Assembly (NCBI RefSeq): GCF_012726345.1
Contig: NZ_PTXN01000001.1
Coordinates: 210,265-274,264, forward strand
DNA from: Marinomonas sp. UCMA 3892
Lineage (GTDB): Bacteria; Pseudomonadota; Gammaproteobacteria; Pseudomonadales; Marinomonadaceae
Reading direction: 5' to 3'
DNA length: 64,000 nucleotides
The notes beneath the pieces are model-generated. The model had not been told where the DNA came from and ran no database searches. It was given only the letters and a program-made list of their open reading frames with translations. Of the stretch, positions 46,751-54,036 are shown piece after piece (position 1 is the stretch's first letter; every line of letters starts with the position of its first letter). The position numbers were made by a program, and so were the translations under genes.

Positions 46751-47070
46751 GATGACTTAACCTCTCGTTGTCTTGATTTAGCGAGTTCTAGCTCTCTTCT
46801 TGGTGTTTTCTGTGACTTTTTCACAAAAGCATGCAATACAAATATTCGTTGGCCTTTTAAGTAGCAGAATAAGCTCCGGCCAATACCTTCCTGCGCTTTG
46901 GCTCGAATCTCAAACAAACCATCACCCATTGCCTCTGTATGAGGTGGGCCAAGATGAGCGCCATGTTTTTCCATTAGTTCTAAAAGTTTAATCATCCGTG
47001 CTTGGATCTTTGGTGGCATGCTAAGAATAGAGTCCTCTACGCCATCATAAAACTGTATTTTCCAGCTCAT
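46747..47070 (-). CDS. higB: HigB/RelE-like toxin (Gp49-like family)
   Basis: A 107-residue basic protein of the phage-derived Gp49-like/HigB family, ribosome-dependent mRNA interferases. Signature parts are W-K-I-Q-F-Y-D-G-V near the N-terminus, L-F-E-I-R-A-K, and the F-V-L-H-A-F-V-K-K-S-Q-K-T-P-R-R-E-L-E-L-A C-terminal block. It looks intact. GGAGG lies eight bases before the ATG. It is divergent from trpR. Confidence 0.92.
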   Translation of the reverse strand: MSWKIQFYDGVEDSILSMPPKIQARMIKLLELMEKHGAHLGPPHTEAMGDGLFEIRAKAQEGIGRSLFCYLKGQRIFVLHAFVKKSQKTPRRELELAKSRQREVKSS

Positions 47071-47085
47071 GGTTCCCTCCTGGCT

Positions 47086-47103
47086 GTTATCTTATATGAT
47101 AAC
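47086..47103. promoter_or_regulatory. higBA operator palindrome
   Basis: GTTATCTTATATGATAAC is an 18-base palindrome with a single mismatched centre pair, 16 bases before the higB ATG. This is the expected place for HigA autorepression. It lies on the trpR side as well, about 36 bases upstream of the likely trpR -35. Confidence 0.7.
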
Positions 47104-47138
47104 TTCGGTTTTATATTCTTGCCACTAGTTTTTAAATA

Positions 47139-47176
47139 TTGATTTAGGCATTAAAATCAAATACTGTACTAGTACA
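47139..47176 (+). promoter_or_regulatory. trpR-trpE-trpG promoter with Trp-repressor-like operator
   Basis: TTGATT (47139-47144), 17 bases, TACTGT (47162-47167). The perfect 12-base palindrome TGTACTAGTACA at 47165-47176 overlaps the -10 end and contains the ACTAGT core of enterobacterial trp operators. It lies 33 bases before the trpR ATG, which fits autoregulation. Confidence 0.6.
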
Positions 47177-47209
47177 TGAATACAAACCTTCTTGTGAGAG
47201 TTGAATCCT

Positions 47210-47440
47210 ATGAAGGACTTGATCCAGTTTTTAACCGAAGTAGACGATGAATCTGTGTTGGAGAAGCGTTTAAAAGTGCTGCTGACACCGAATGAAATCA
47301 GTGAAATGGTGAGTCGTTTGAAGATTATTGCCTTGTTAGACGAAGGCGTGCCGCAGCGAGATATTGCGAAACAGTTGGGTGTGGGTATTGCCACTGTGAC
47401 CCGTGGTTCCCGTGCATTGAAGGAATTAAAAGAGATATGA
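47210..47440 (+). CDS. trpR: Trp operon repressor
   Basis: A 76-residue Trp repressor homologue (E. coli TrpR is 108). The core L-L-T-P-N-E-I-S-E-M-V-S-R-L-K-I-I and the DNA-reading helix-turn-helix V-P-Q-R-D-I-A-K-Q-L-G-V-G-I-A-T-V-T-R-G are clear. It would bind operators when tryptophan is present. The N-terminal arm is shorter than in E. coli. I chose ATG 47210 over TTG 47201; neither has an ideal ribosome-binding site. Its stop overlaps the trpE start by four bases, so repressor and target are translated from one mRNA. Confidence 0.9.
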   Translation: MKDLIQFLTEVDDESVLEKRLKVLLTPNEISEMVSRLKIIALLDEGVPQRDIAKQLGVGIATVTRGSRALKELKEI

Positions 47441-48852
47441 GTTCATATAATAAAAAGCCGCAGCGCATCACGCTGCCGCGTAAACCTAAGTATGTCACTA
47501 TCAGTTCCGATTGCGATTTTTTCGATTTGTTTAAAAAGGTCGAGAAGCGTTTTGATAACTGTTTTATGTTGGAATCCCTTGGTGAAGAGAGTTTTATTTC
47601 CCGCCATTCGATTATCGGTTTTGATCCTGAGAAATTGATCTGGGCGGAAGGCAAACAGTTGTTTATCCAAGAGCGTGACGGCAGCACTGAGTCTTATGAG
47701 TCTGATAATCCGTATTATTTGTTGCGCGAGATTGTGCCGCAAAATATTTTGTCACGAGGATTTGCTGGTGGTTTAACGGGTTATATCGGTTACGACAGCA
47801 TGAATTATTTCGAGCCAACCTTGGATCTGCAGTCGAGTGAGATGTTCGATGCGTTTCGTTTTGGTTTGTACAAAGATGGCCTGATTCTGGACAAGATGAC
47901 CGGCGAGGTTTTTTACTTCTATTACGACGACCATTCCACGGGTAATCGTTTGGAATTAGTGAACAATATGATGGCCGAGCCGACGCCAGAAAATGGTCCA
48001 CTTGTGGTGACGCCTGCGGGCGAGTCCATGACTAAGAGCGATCATGCGGATGCGGTTGCTAAAGTGAAGCAAGATATCATTGAAGGTAAGATCTTTCAGT
48101 GCGAAGTGGGCTTTAAAAAATGGTTTGATATGGAAGGTGACACCATTAATTTGTATGAGCAGTTGCGCGAAGTGAACCCATCGCCGCAAATGTATTACAT
48201 CAAGTTTGGTGAGCAAAAAGTCATTGGCGCTAGCCCTGAGTTGTTGTTCCGTGTACGCCAAGGCGAAATGGAAACCTTCCCTCTCGCAGGTACAGCGAAG
48301 CGTGGTAAAGACGCTGCCGAAGATACAGCCTTTGCGCGTGCTTTGTTGAACGATCCAAAAGAAATTGCCGAACACAATATGATTGTCGATCTTCATCGTA
48401 ACGACATTGGCCGAGTGGCGCGTTTTGGTACAGTGAAAGTGCGTAGTTTGATGGACATTAAACGCTTTAGTCACGTTCAGCACATTTCCAGCGAGATTGT
48501 CGGCATCATGGCAGAAGATCACGACATGTTCTCAGCCTTGGCGAGTAACTTCCCCGCAGGAACCTTGACGGGCGCGCCAAAAATCGAAGCCATGAAGATC
48601 ATCGATGATTTAGAAAACGATGGTCGTGGGCCATACGGTGGTGCGGTTGGACAGTTCTCTTTTAACGGCGATTGTATGTTTGCGATTCCGATTCGTACTG
48701 TGTTTGCCAAGGGCAACAAAGCCTATGTGCAAACCTGTGGTGGTAATGTATATGACTCAAACGCCGAAGACGAATACGAAGAAATCCAACGTAAATTTGC
48801 TGGCACCAAACGTGTGTTAGACAGCTTCGCACCAAAAGCGAATCAGGAGTAA
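47437..48852 (+). CDS. trpE: Anthranilate synthase component I
   Basis: A 471-residue chorismate-using enzyme. The tryptophan feedback site is recognisable as M-L-E-S at 44-47. The catalytic domain shows G-A-S-P-E-L-L-F-R, the F-P-L-A-G-T-A-K-R-G loop, A-E-H-N-M-I-V-D-L-H-R-N-D and A-G-T-L-T-G-A-P-K. It is shorter than the usual 500 residues of enteric TrpE. A PabB-type role is possible, but coupling to trpR and the feedback motif favour TrpE. Component II follows after 7 bases. Confidence 0.9.
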   Translation: MSSYNKKPQRITLPRKPKYVTISSDCDFFDLFKKVEKRFDNCFMLESLGEESFISRHSIIGFDPEKLIWAEGKQLFIQERDGSTESYESDNPYYLLREIVPQNILSRGFAGGLTGYIGYDSMNYFEPTLDLQSSEMFDAFRFGLYKDGLILDKMTGEVFYFYYDDHSTGNRLELVNNMMAEPTPENGPLVVTPAGESMTKSDHADAVAKVKQDIIEGKIFQCEVGFKKWFDMEGDTINLYEQLREVNPSPQMYYIKFGEQKVIGASPELLFRVRQGEMETFPLAGTAKRGKDAAEDTAFARALLNDPKEIAEHNMIVDLHRNDIGRVARFGTVKVRSLMDIKRFSHVQHISSEIVGIMAEDHDMFSALASNFPAGTLTGAPKIEAMKIIDDLENDGRGPYGGAVGQFSFNGDCMFAIPIRTVFAKGNKAYVQTCGGNVYDSNAEDEYEEIQRKFAGTKRVLDSFAPKANQE

Positions 48853-48859
48853 GGGAAGC

Positions 48860-49522
48860 ATGAAAGTTTATATTATCGACAATTACGATTCCTTCACTTA
48901 CAACCTGTATCAGTTTATTGGTGAAGTGTTAGAAACTGAGAAAAGCCGTGGCGAGATCGACGCGTTTGAAGTGATCGTAAAACGTAACGACGAAGTGACA
49001 TTAGACGACATTCGTGCCGCTGCGCCAGATCGCATTATTATTTCTCCAGGACCAGGTTCTCCAGACGACAAGGCGTACTTCGGCGTATGTGCCGACGTCA
49101 TTCTAGAGTTCGGTAAAACCATTCCATTAATGGGCGTTTGCTTGGGAATGCAGGGAATTTGTCATGTATTTGGTGGCAAAGTCGTGAAAGCGCCCTTGCC
49201 AATGCATGGTAAAACTAGCCCGATTACTCACAATGGCGAAGGTATTTTCCATGATATCCCAGACCAACTAGAAGTCATGCGTTATCACTCACTTATTGCC
49301 GAAGCAGAAAGTTTCCCAGATGTGCTGGAAGTTACCGCTTCTGTTGGTGAGCTAAAAGAAGCGGACTTCAAAGACATTACCACGATTCATAAAGGCGGCA
49401 AGTTTGAACTGATGGGCGTTCGACACAAAGAATACCCAATCCAAGGCATTCAGTTTCACCCAGAGTCTTTCGCTACCGAAGGTGGCAAAGACCTGATCAA
49501 AAACTTCTTGTTTCAGGTTTGA
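48860..49522 (+). CDS. trpG: Anthranilate synthase component II (glutamine amidotransferase)
   Basis: A 220-residue class I glutamine amidotransferase that supplies ammonia to TrpE. The oxyanion strand I-S-P-G-P-G-S-P (61-68), nucleophile Cys94 in G-V-C-L-G-M-Q-G-I, and the H200/E202 dyad in F-H-P-E-S-F complete the triad. Such subunits can also serve p-aminobenzoate synthesis. It ends the trpR-trpE-trpG operon, followed by a strong terminator; trpDC are not in the window. Confidence 0.92.
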   Translation: MKVYIIDNYDSFTYNLYQFIGEVLETEKSRGEIDAFEVIVKRNDEVTLDDIRAAAPDRIIISPGPGSPDDKAYFGVCADVILEFGKTIPLMGVCLGMQGICHVFGGKVVKAPLPMHGKTSPITHNGEGIFHDIPDQLEVMRYHSLIAEAESFPDVLEVTASVGELKEADFKDITTIHKGGKFELMGVRHKEYPIQGIQFHPESFATEGGKDLIKNFLFQV

Positions 49523-49556
49523 TGAGTTCGAAAAGACTCGACTCTTGAAGTAATAG

Positions 49557-49592
49557 AAAAGCAGTGCTCAGTGATGGGCGCTGCTTTTTTTG
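49557..49592 (+). terminator. trpG terminator
   Basis: AGCAGTGCTC and GGGCGCTGCT pair across a six-base loop, flanked by an A-run and a T-run, 35 bases after the trpG stop. It resembles the terminator at 50502-50537. Confidence 0.88.
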
Positions 49593-49664
49593 TTTACAAA
49601 ATATATTTGTCTCTTTTGAGAGACTGCTCTATAGTTTTACCTATATAAATATCGAGGGGTAAGG

Positions 49665-49889
49665 ATGCCTGAAATCGATGCGTTATTAGGATTGTCGTTT
49701 TGCTTATATTTTTTTGATAATCAACAGCACAAGCTACCGCATTTACACGTGAAATATGGTGGTTACGAATTGATTATTGCCATAGAAACCGGTGAATGTT
49801 TAGAAGGGTATTTACCTAATAAACAGCGTAAACGTGCTAAAACTCATATCAGTATGTATAGAGAGCAATTTTATGCAGATGTGGAATAA
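49665..49889 (+). CDS. DUF4160 family protein
   Basis: A 74-residue protein of the DUF4160 family, marked by F-F-D-N-Q-Q-H-K-L-P-H-L-H-V-K-Y-G-G-Y-E. These proteins are small, and are very often encoded next to DUF2442 proteins, as here, and are suspected toxin-antitoxin components without proof known to me. GAGGGGTAAGG precedes the ATG. The DUF2442-HTH gene starts 39 bases after its stop with GGAGG upstream. Confidence 0.85.
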   Translation: MPEIDALLGLSFCLYFFDNQQHKLPHLHVKYGGYELIIAIETGECLEGYLPNKQRKRAKTHISMYREQFYADVE

Positions 49890-49928
49890 AGCTGTGAAGG
49901 GTCAGAATCCGGGGAAATTGGAGGATTT

Positions 49929-50462
49929 ATGTTAAAAATTATTGATGTTGATTGGGTTAAAGATCACACCTTAGCATTAACCTTTAGTGACGGATTTGAA
50001 GGTGAGGCAGACTTATCGGATTACTTTTCAAAACCACCATTTGCTAACGTGAAAGACTTTAAACGCTTTGCTTTAACTGCAGATGGAGCCTTGAATTGGA
50101 GTGGTAATGAACTGACTGCGAGCACATTACGAAGCATCGTAAAAGGAGCTTATCAAGCTGCTGCTATGCGGTTTGATGTAGAGCAAATGGAAGAGGTGAT
50201 TAAACAGGCGTCATGGGACTCCATGACAGAAGGTCGCCCAGATATTTTACAGGCCGCTATTCGTTCCTATGTTGAGTTATTTGGGCATGGCGTTGTGATC
50301 GCAAGAGCGGGTATTAAAAGCCGAACCAGTGCTTATCGCTCTCTTAAACCTGAAACTAAGCCCAACTTCGCCACCTTGGTACAACTTGCTCATGCAGTGA
50401 TTGAAATTGCCAAAGAGAGAGTTGGGGAATCGTTGCCAAACTCGGTTACTGTTTCGCATTAA
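49929..50462 (+). CDS. DUF2442 protein fused to an antitoxin-type helix-turn-helix
   Basis: A 177-residue protein in two parts. Residues 1-80 are DUF2442 (I-I-D-V-D-W-V-K-D-H-T-L-A-L-T-F-S-D-G). After a linker, residues about 95-160 carry a helix-turn-helix close to HigA-type addiction antidotes (V-I-A-R-A-G-I-K-S-R-T-S-A-Y-R-S-L, then P-N-F-A-T-L-V-Q-L-A-H-A). Most DUF2442 proteins are about 80-90 residues, so the fusion is unusual. With DUF4160 it may form a self-regulating pair. GGAGG lies upstream of the ATG. Confidence 0.8.
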   Translation: MLKIIDVDWVKDHTLALTFSDGFEGEADLSDYFSKPPFANVKDFKRFALTADGALNWSGNELTASTLRSIVKGAYQAAAMRFDVEQMEEVIKQASWDSMTEGRPDILQAAIRSYVELFGHGVVIARAGIKSRTSAYRSLKPETKPNFATLVQLAHAVIEIAKERVGESLPNSVTVSH

Positions 50463-50501
50463 TATATTGGCTTCGATAATTTCAGCTTATGAATGAAGGA
50501 T

Positions 50502-50537
50502 AAGCAGTGCTCATAGGTGGGTGCTGTTTTTTTTTGA
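50502..50537 (+). terminator. Terminator after the DUF2442-HTH gene
   Basis: AGCAGTGCTC, seven bases, and GGGTGCTG followed by nine T residues. Some pairs are G-T wobbles. The sequence is a near copy of the trpG terminator. Confidence 0.75.
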
Positions 50538-50604
50538 ATTGAAAACATAGCTTTAAGCCTATAAATTTGTGGAAGTTAGCCAATCAAAAAAGTCGAGGTG
50601 AGTA

Positions 50605-50907
50605 ATGGCTAGAACACTTGATAAATTAATTTCAGATCAGAAGCCTGAAATAGTAAAAAATGCCCGTAAAAAAGCGGATGACATGGTACTTGGTATTCAT
50701 CTCGCCCAGTTGCGTGAACGCATGCAAATCACTCAAGAGGATATAGCAAACACGCTAGGCGTGAAGCAACCAACGATTGCAGGTATGGAGCGTAAAGGAC
50801 GAGATGTAAAGCTATCTACCTTAAAACGTTATGTAGAAGGTGCTGGTGGCAAACTAACGTTGGATGTTGAGTTACCAGATGGCAGCCATTATGGTTTTAA
50901 TTTATAA
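50605..50907 (+). CDS. XRE family regulator, orphan HigA-like antitoxin
   Basis: A 100-residue protein with a helix-turn-helix from about 35 to 90 (H-L-A-Q-L-R-E-R-M-Q-I-T-Q-E-D-I-A-N-T-L-G-V-K-Q-P-T). The N-terminal helical part and the final T-L-D-V-E-L-P-D-G resemble HigA2-type antitoxins, whose RelE-like toxin normally lies immediately upstream. No toxin is present; the upstream gap of 142 bases holds only a terminator. GAGGTGAG precedes the ATG. Confidence 0.82.
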   Translation: MARTLDKLISDQKPEIVKNARKKADDMVLGIHLAQLRERMQITQEDIANTLGVKQPTIAGMERKGRDVKLSTLKRYVEGAGGKLTLDVELPDGSHYGFNL

Positions 50908-50917
50908 GACACTGTAA

Positions 50918-51112
50918 CTATAAAGGATTATTTTTAGCATGAATTTTCCTTTTAAACTCAGCCATCTGAACATTGGCTTCTTCGTTCGACACAAATACAG
51001 CAAGGCCGTTTTCCATGCGATCGAAAGCTGCGTTAACTTGCTGCATCAACCAAGTATCGTGAGATATTTGGTTATCTTTTTCATCAAGGTCGTATGAGAT
51101 TATAGAGTTCAT
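50918..51112 (-). CDS. Possible orphan RelB/StbD-like antitoxin
   Basis: A 64-residue protein with an N-terminal Y-D-L-D-E, then W-L-M-Q-Q-V-N-A-A-F and V-S-N-E-E-A-N-V-Q-M-A-E-F-K. The spacing of W-x-x-x-x-V-x-x-A and the late E-E-A-x-x-x-M resembles small stability determinants paired with RelE toxins. I am not certain of the family. No toxin lies on either side. AAGG occurs upstream of the ATG; it converges with the XRE gene. Confidence 0.5.
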   Translation of the reverse strand: MNSIISYDLDEKDNQISHDTWLMQQVNAAFDRMENGLAVFVSNEEANVQMAEFKRKIHAKNNPL

Positions 51113-51330
51113 TCTTTAGCCTTATAAGGTCCTTTGTCGTATAAATGCTAGTAGGAGACATGACGTATAACAATCAACTCTACTGAATCATTTTTCCATC
51201 CATTTAACGACCTATATCAATAAATTCTCTTCAATTGCTGGAGTAACAGATCATCTGTGCTTTAATTTATATATTAGTATTTTCTAATATTTGTTATTGA
51301 ACTGGCATTGTTGCTGGATAGGAGAGTGAA

Positions 51331-51843
51331 ATGAAGAGTGTTAAATTATGGTTGGGTGGTGTACTTGTCTCTTGGGTGATGGTTTGTTTTCCGTCTATTG
51401 CTTCAGCTGAAAGCTATGGTGCTGCTGGCGCGCAGAATGAAGCTGATGATGTGTTGACGTTGGAGTCCATGCTGAGTTATGCCTTGGAAGATGAATATTT
51501 AGCGCGAGGAGAATACCAAGAGGTGATTCGTACTTTTGGTGGACAGAAACCTTTTACTAATATCATTAAGGCCGAAGAAAGACATATTTCTTGGTTAGAG
51601 CCTTTGTTTCAACGGTATGGCTTCGCCTTGCCAGTGGATCGTGGCGTGGAAAGCGCGGTGATGCCTGCGAGCTATGCCGAGACATTTGCTGTTGGTGTTG
51701 CAGCTGAAATCGCGAATATCGAGATGTATGAACGCTTTTTAAAACAAGATTTACCAAGTGATGTGAGAGACGTGTTTATTCGCTTACATGATGCTTCAGA
51801 GAATCACTTAGCTGCTTTCCAAAAGTGGCAAAATAAGTTTTAG
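51331..51843 (+). CDS. DUF2202 ferritin-like secreted protein
   Basis: A 170-residue protein with a Sec signal peptide (ending near S-I-A-S-A, residue 27) and a four-helix ferritin-like domain of DUF2202. The four helices carry likely metal ligands: L-E-D-E-Y-L-A-R, K-A-E-E-R-H-I-S-W, A-A-E-I-A-N-I-E-M-Y, and A-S-E-N-H-L-A-A-F. It may bind iron in the periplasm, but the function of the family is not established. Its stop overlaps that of elyC on the other strand. Confidence 0.88.
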   Translation: MKSVKLWLGGVLVSWVMVCFPSIASAESYGAAGAQNEADDVLTLESMLSYALEDEYLARGEYQEVIRTFGGQKPFTNIIKAEERHISWLEPLFQRYGFALPVDRGVESAVMPASYAETFAVGVAAEIANIEMYERFLKQDLPSDVRDVFIRLHDASENHLAAFQKWQNKF

Positions 51844-52592
51844 CCTTTAATCCATTGCCAAGTACGACCAAGCCATTCGTAAAAGGCGCGTTGGCTTTTG
51901 TAGGCGGCGGTGGCGTCGATTTGCCAGTCGCTCTTTTCGGAACCCAGATACATGGCGGGAGCCGGAATAATCTTGATGCCAGCTTGTTCGAAGAAGATAG
52001 ACGCACGTTTTAGATGTGAGGCTTCCGTTACCAAGGCGGCATTTTTCCCTTCTAAATAAGGTTTCATGCTGTTGGCTTCCTCTTCGGTATCTTTTGGTTT
52101 TGGAAATATTTTGATCCTTTGTGCTTTTACACCTAGCTCAATTGCCGCGTCTCGCATTTTTTGTGCGTGGCCACCGAAACCAGAAACAAAGAGTTGGGCT
52201 GTTGGGTTCGCATTTAATATGCGTATTCCTTCTTCTAATCGGTAAATTGCACTTCTACCAAGTTGCATAACGGCAGGCGTATTAGGAAGGTTTTGATGTC
52301 CACTACCAAGAACGACGATCACATCAACCGCTTGCTGGGTATCAAAAATGTGATAGCCGTGTTCTACCGTTGCGATAAGCCGGTCAGCAACAGGATTCCA
52401 GCTGGTCAAGCCTAATAAAAGAATGCCGCAGAATAGTAGTAGCTTGGCGAACTTCGGGCATTTCTTCATCAATAACAAGGCTAGACACATGGCCAGCAAA
52501 GTGAGGGGAATGGGCATAAGTATCATGCCGATGGTTTTTTTTAGGTAAAAAAGAGCAATGCCCACTGTGTTATATCTCTTTAATCGTGTCAT
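51840..52592 (-). CDS. elyC: Envelope biogenesis factor ElyC (DUF218)
   Basis: A 250-residue inner-membrane protein with two N-terminal hydrophobic segments (about 12-35 and 42-65) and a cytoplasm- or periplasm-facing DUF218 domain. It matches E. coli ElyC as I recall it: L-K-K-x-I-G near the start, V-D-V-I-V-V-L-G-S-G, P-K-D-T-E-E-E-A, A-S-H-L-K-R-A-S-I-F-F and the C-terminal L-G-R-T-W-Q-W-I-K-G. ElyC is needed for peptidoglycan or undecaprenyl-linked envelope synthesis. I placed the start at ATG 52592; the frame remains open to 52700, but that extension has no homology I can see. Confidence 0.88.
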   Translation of the reverse strand: MTRLKRYNTVGIALFYLKKTIGMILMPIPLTLLAMCLALLLMKKCPKFAKLLLFCGILLLGLTSWNPVADRLIATVEHGYHIFDTQQAVDVIVVLGSGHQNLPNTPAVMQLGRSAIYRLEEGIRILNANPTAQLFVSGFGGHAQKMRDAAIELGVKAQRIKIFPKPKDTEEEANSMKPYLEGKNAALVTEASHLKRASIFFEQAGIKIIPAPAMYLGSEKSDWQIDATAAYKSQRAFYEWLGRTWQWIKG

Positions 52593-52721
52593 TTTAGAAT
52601 GCAGCGATGATAAAGGAGTATGGTTTTGCCTTAAAGCTTTAAAGGAATCTATTAAGCTTTGTTTTTTAGATTGTTTTGTCTGTATTATTTTGGCTATCAA
52701 AGTTCAAGGTAAGGACACAAG

Positions 52722-53186
52722 ATGTTTTCCATTCGCTCTGCCAATTTTTCACAAGATAATGCACGTGTATTAGCCATTTTTCGTGAATATATCGCGTCGG
52801 CACCAGTAAGCTTGGAATATCAGCAGAATGAACAAGAGTTTGTTGCTTTAGACGGTAAATACTCGCTTCCTAATGGTGTGGTTTTACTTATCTGGAAAGA
52901 TAACGAAGTTGTCGGATGCGGGGCTTTTCGCCGAGTTGATGCGAAAGTTTGCGAAATGAAGCGAGTCTATGTTCGTCCAACAGAACGTGGTCATCAATTA
53001 GGCGAGAAATTGGTGAATAAGTTAATGGAGATAGCGAAGGAAAATGGCTATCAGCGCATGTGCCTTGATGTTTTGGCGGACTTTGAAACCGCGAGACGTC
53101 TGTACGTTCGTTTGGGTTTTGAACCTTGTGATCCGGTGAGTTACAACCCAATTCCTGGCACGCACTTTTTAGGATGTAATTTATGA
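52722..53186 (+). CDS. GNAT family N-acetyltransferase
   Basis: A 154-residue acetyltransferase. The acetyl-CoA signature is R-V-Y-V-R-P-T-E-R-G-H-Q-L-G-E-K-L-V (about 86-103, R-G-x-x-x-G), followed by the C-terminal Y-V-R-L-G-F-E-P strand. The substrate is unknown. AAGGTAAGGA lies upstream. Its stop overlaps the start of the SGNH hydrolase gene (ATGA), so the pair is translationally coupled. Confidence 0.9.
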   Translation: MFSIRSANFSQDNARVLAIFREYIASAPVSLEYQQNEQEFVALDGKYSLPNGVVLLIWKDNEVVGCGAFRRVDAKVCEMKRVYVRPTERGHQLGEKLVNKLMEIAKENGYQRMCLDVLADFETARRLYVRLGFEPCDPVSYNPIPGTHFLGCNL

Positions 53187-53863
53187 TGGAAAAGCAAACT
53201 AGCCAGTTAAAACCTTTGTCGGTTACGGCATCGCCACAAGAAACCATTTGGTGGTTGCCTCGTCATGAGGAAAAGCTCGCCGAAAAAAATGCTATGGAGC
53301 GAGTGGATTTAGTATTCCTTGGGGATTCCATCACGCAAGCTTGGGAGAAAGAAGGCGCGGATGTTTGGCAGGCTTTTTATCAACCAAGGAATGCACTGAA
53401 TTTGGGGTTCAATGGCGATAAGACCGAGAACGTTTTATGGCGACTTGCCCATGGGGAAGTCGATAATATTCAGCCTAAGTTATTGGTTTTATTAGTTGGT
53501 ACGAATAACGCAGGTCATTGCATGGACAAAGCAGAAGACACAGCGTTGGGTATTAAGCAGATTTTGTCTGTATTGGCAGAAAAGTTACCGCAGACAAAAG
53601 TTCTGCTCTTGGCTATTTTCCCTCGTAGTGCGAAACCAACGCAGAAACTGCGTATGTTGAACAACGAAGTGAATCAGATTATTTGCAGCTATGCAGATGA
53701 TAAAAAGGTATTTTTCCACGACATTAATCACGTTTTTCTGGATGAAAAAGGTCGCCTAACCAGTAATATCATGAGTGATTTTTTACACCCCAACGCTAGC
53801 CAGTATAAAATTTTTGCTGATGCTATAGAGCCTTATATTGTTGAGTTAATGGCAGAAAATTAA
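53183..53863 (+). CDS. SGNH/GDSL-type esterase, PAF-acetylhydrolase-like
   Basis: A 226-residue hydrolase of the SGNH superfamily. Block I is F-L-G-D-S-I-T-Q-A-W with the catalytic Ser, block II the Gly in L-G-F-N-G-D-K-T-E-N-V, block III L-V-G-T-N-N-A-G with the Asn, and block V D-F-L-H-P-N with Asp and His. There is no signal peptide, so it is cytosolic. The resemblance is to platelet-activating-factor acetylhydrolase subunits; in bacteria such enzymes often deacetylate glycans or small esters. Coupling to a GNAT gene suggests opposing acetyl chemistry. Confidence 0.9.
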   Translation: MMEKQTSQLKPLSVTASPQETIWWLPRHEEKLAEKNAMERVDLVFLGDSITQAWEKEGADVWQAFYQPRNALNLGFNGDKTENVLWRLAHGEVDNIQPKLLVLLVGTNNAGHCMDKAEDTALGIKQILSVLAEKLPQTKVLLLAIFPRSAKPTQKLRMLNNEVNQIICSYADDKKVFFHDINHVFLDEKGRLTSNIMSDFLHPNASQYKIFADAIEPYIVELMAEN

Positions 53864-54036
53864 TTTTATGGTGAAGGTTCTTCGTTTAATTCTACGTATT
53901 AATACTGAGACTAGTACGTAGTTTCCGCTTTATAAAGTCGGTATTCGTACGAATTGTTTGCACTTTCTATACGCGCGATTATTAATCCTGCTCGATCTTA
54001 AATTATAAAAAATAAGACTACAGGATGATAAAAACA

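Noticed and set aside
47956..48522. 188-codon frame antisense to trpE
   Set aside because: His- and Phe-rich translation without a motif, and trpE in the other strand is certain.
47437..49522. pabB-pabA rather than trpE-trpG
   Set aside because: Translational coupling to trpR, the operator, and the M-L-E-S feedback motif favour tryptophan synthesis, although dual use of the amidotransferase cannot be excluded.
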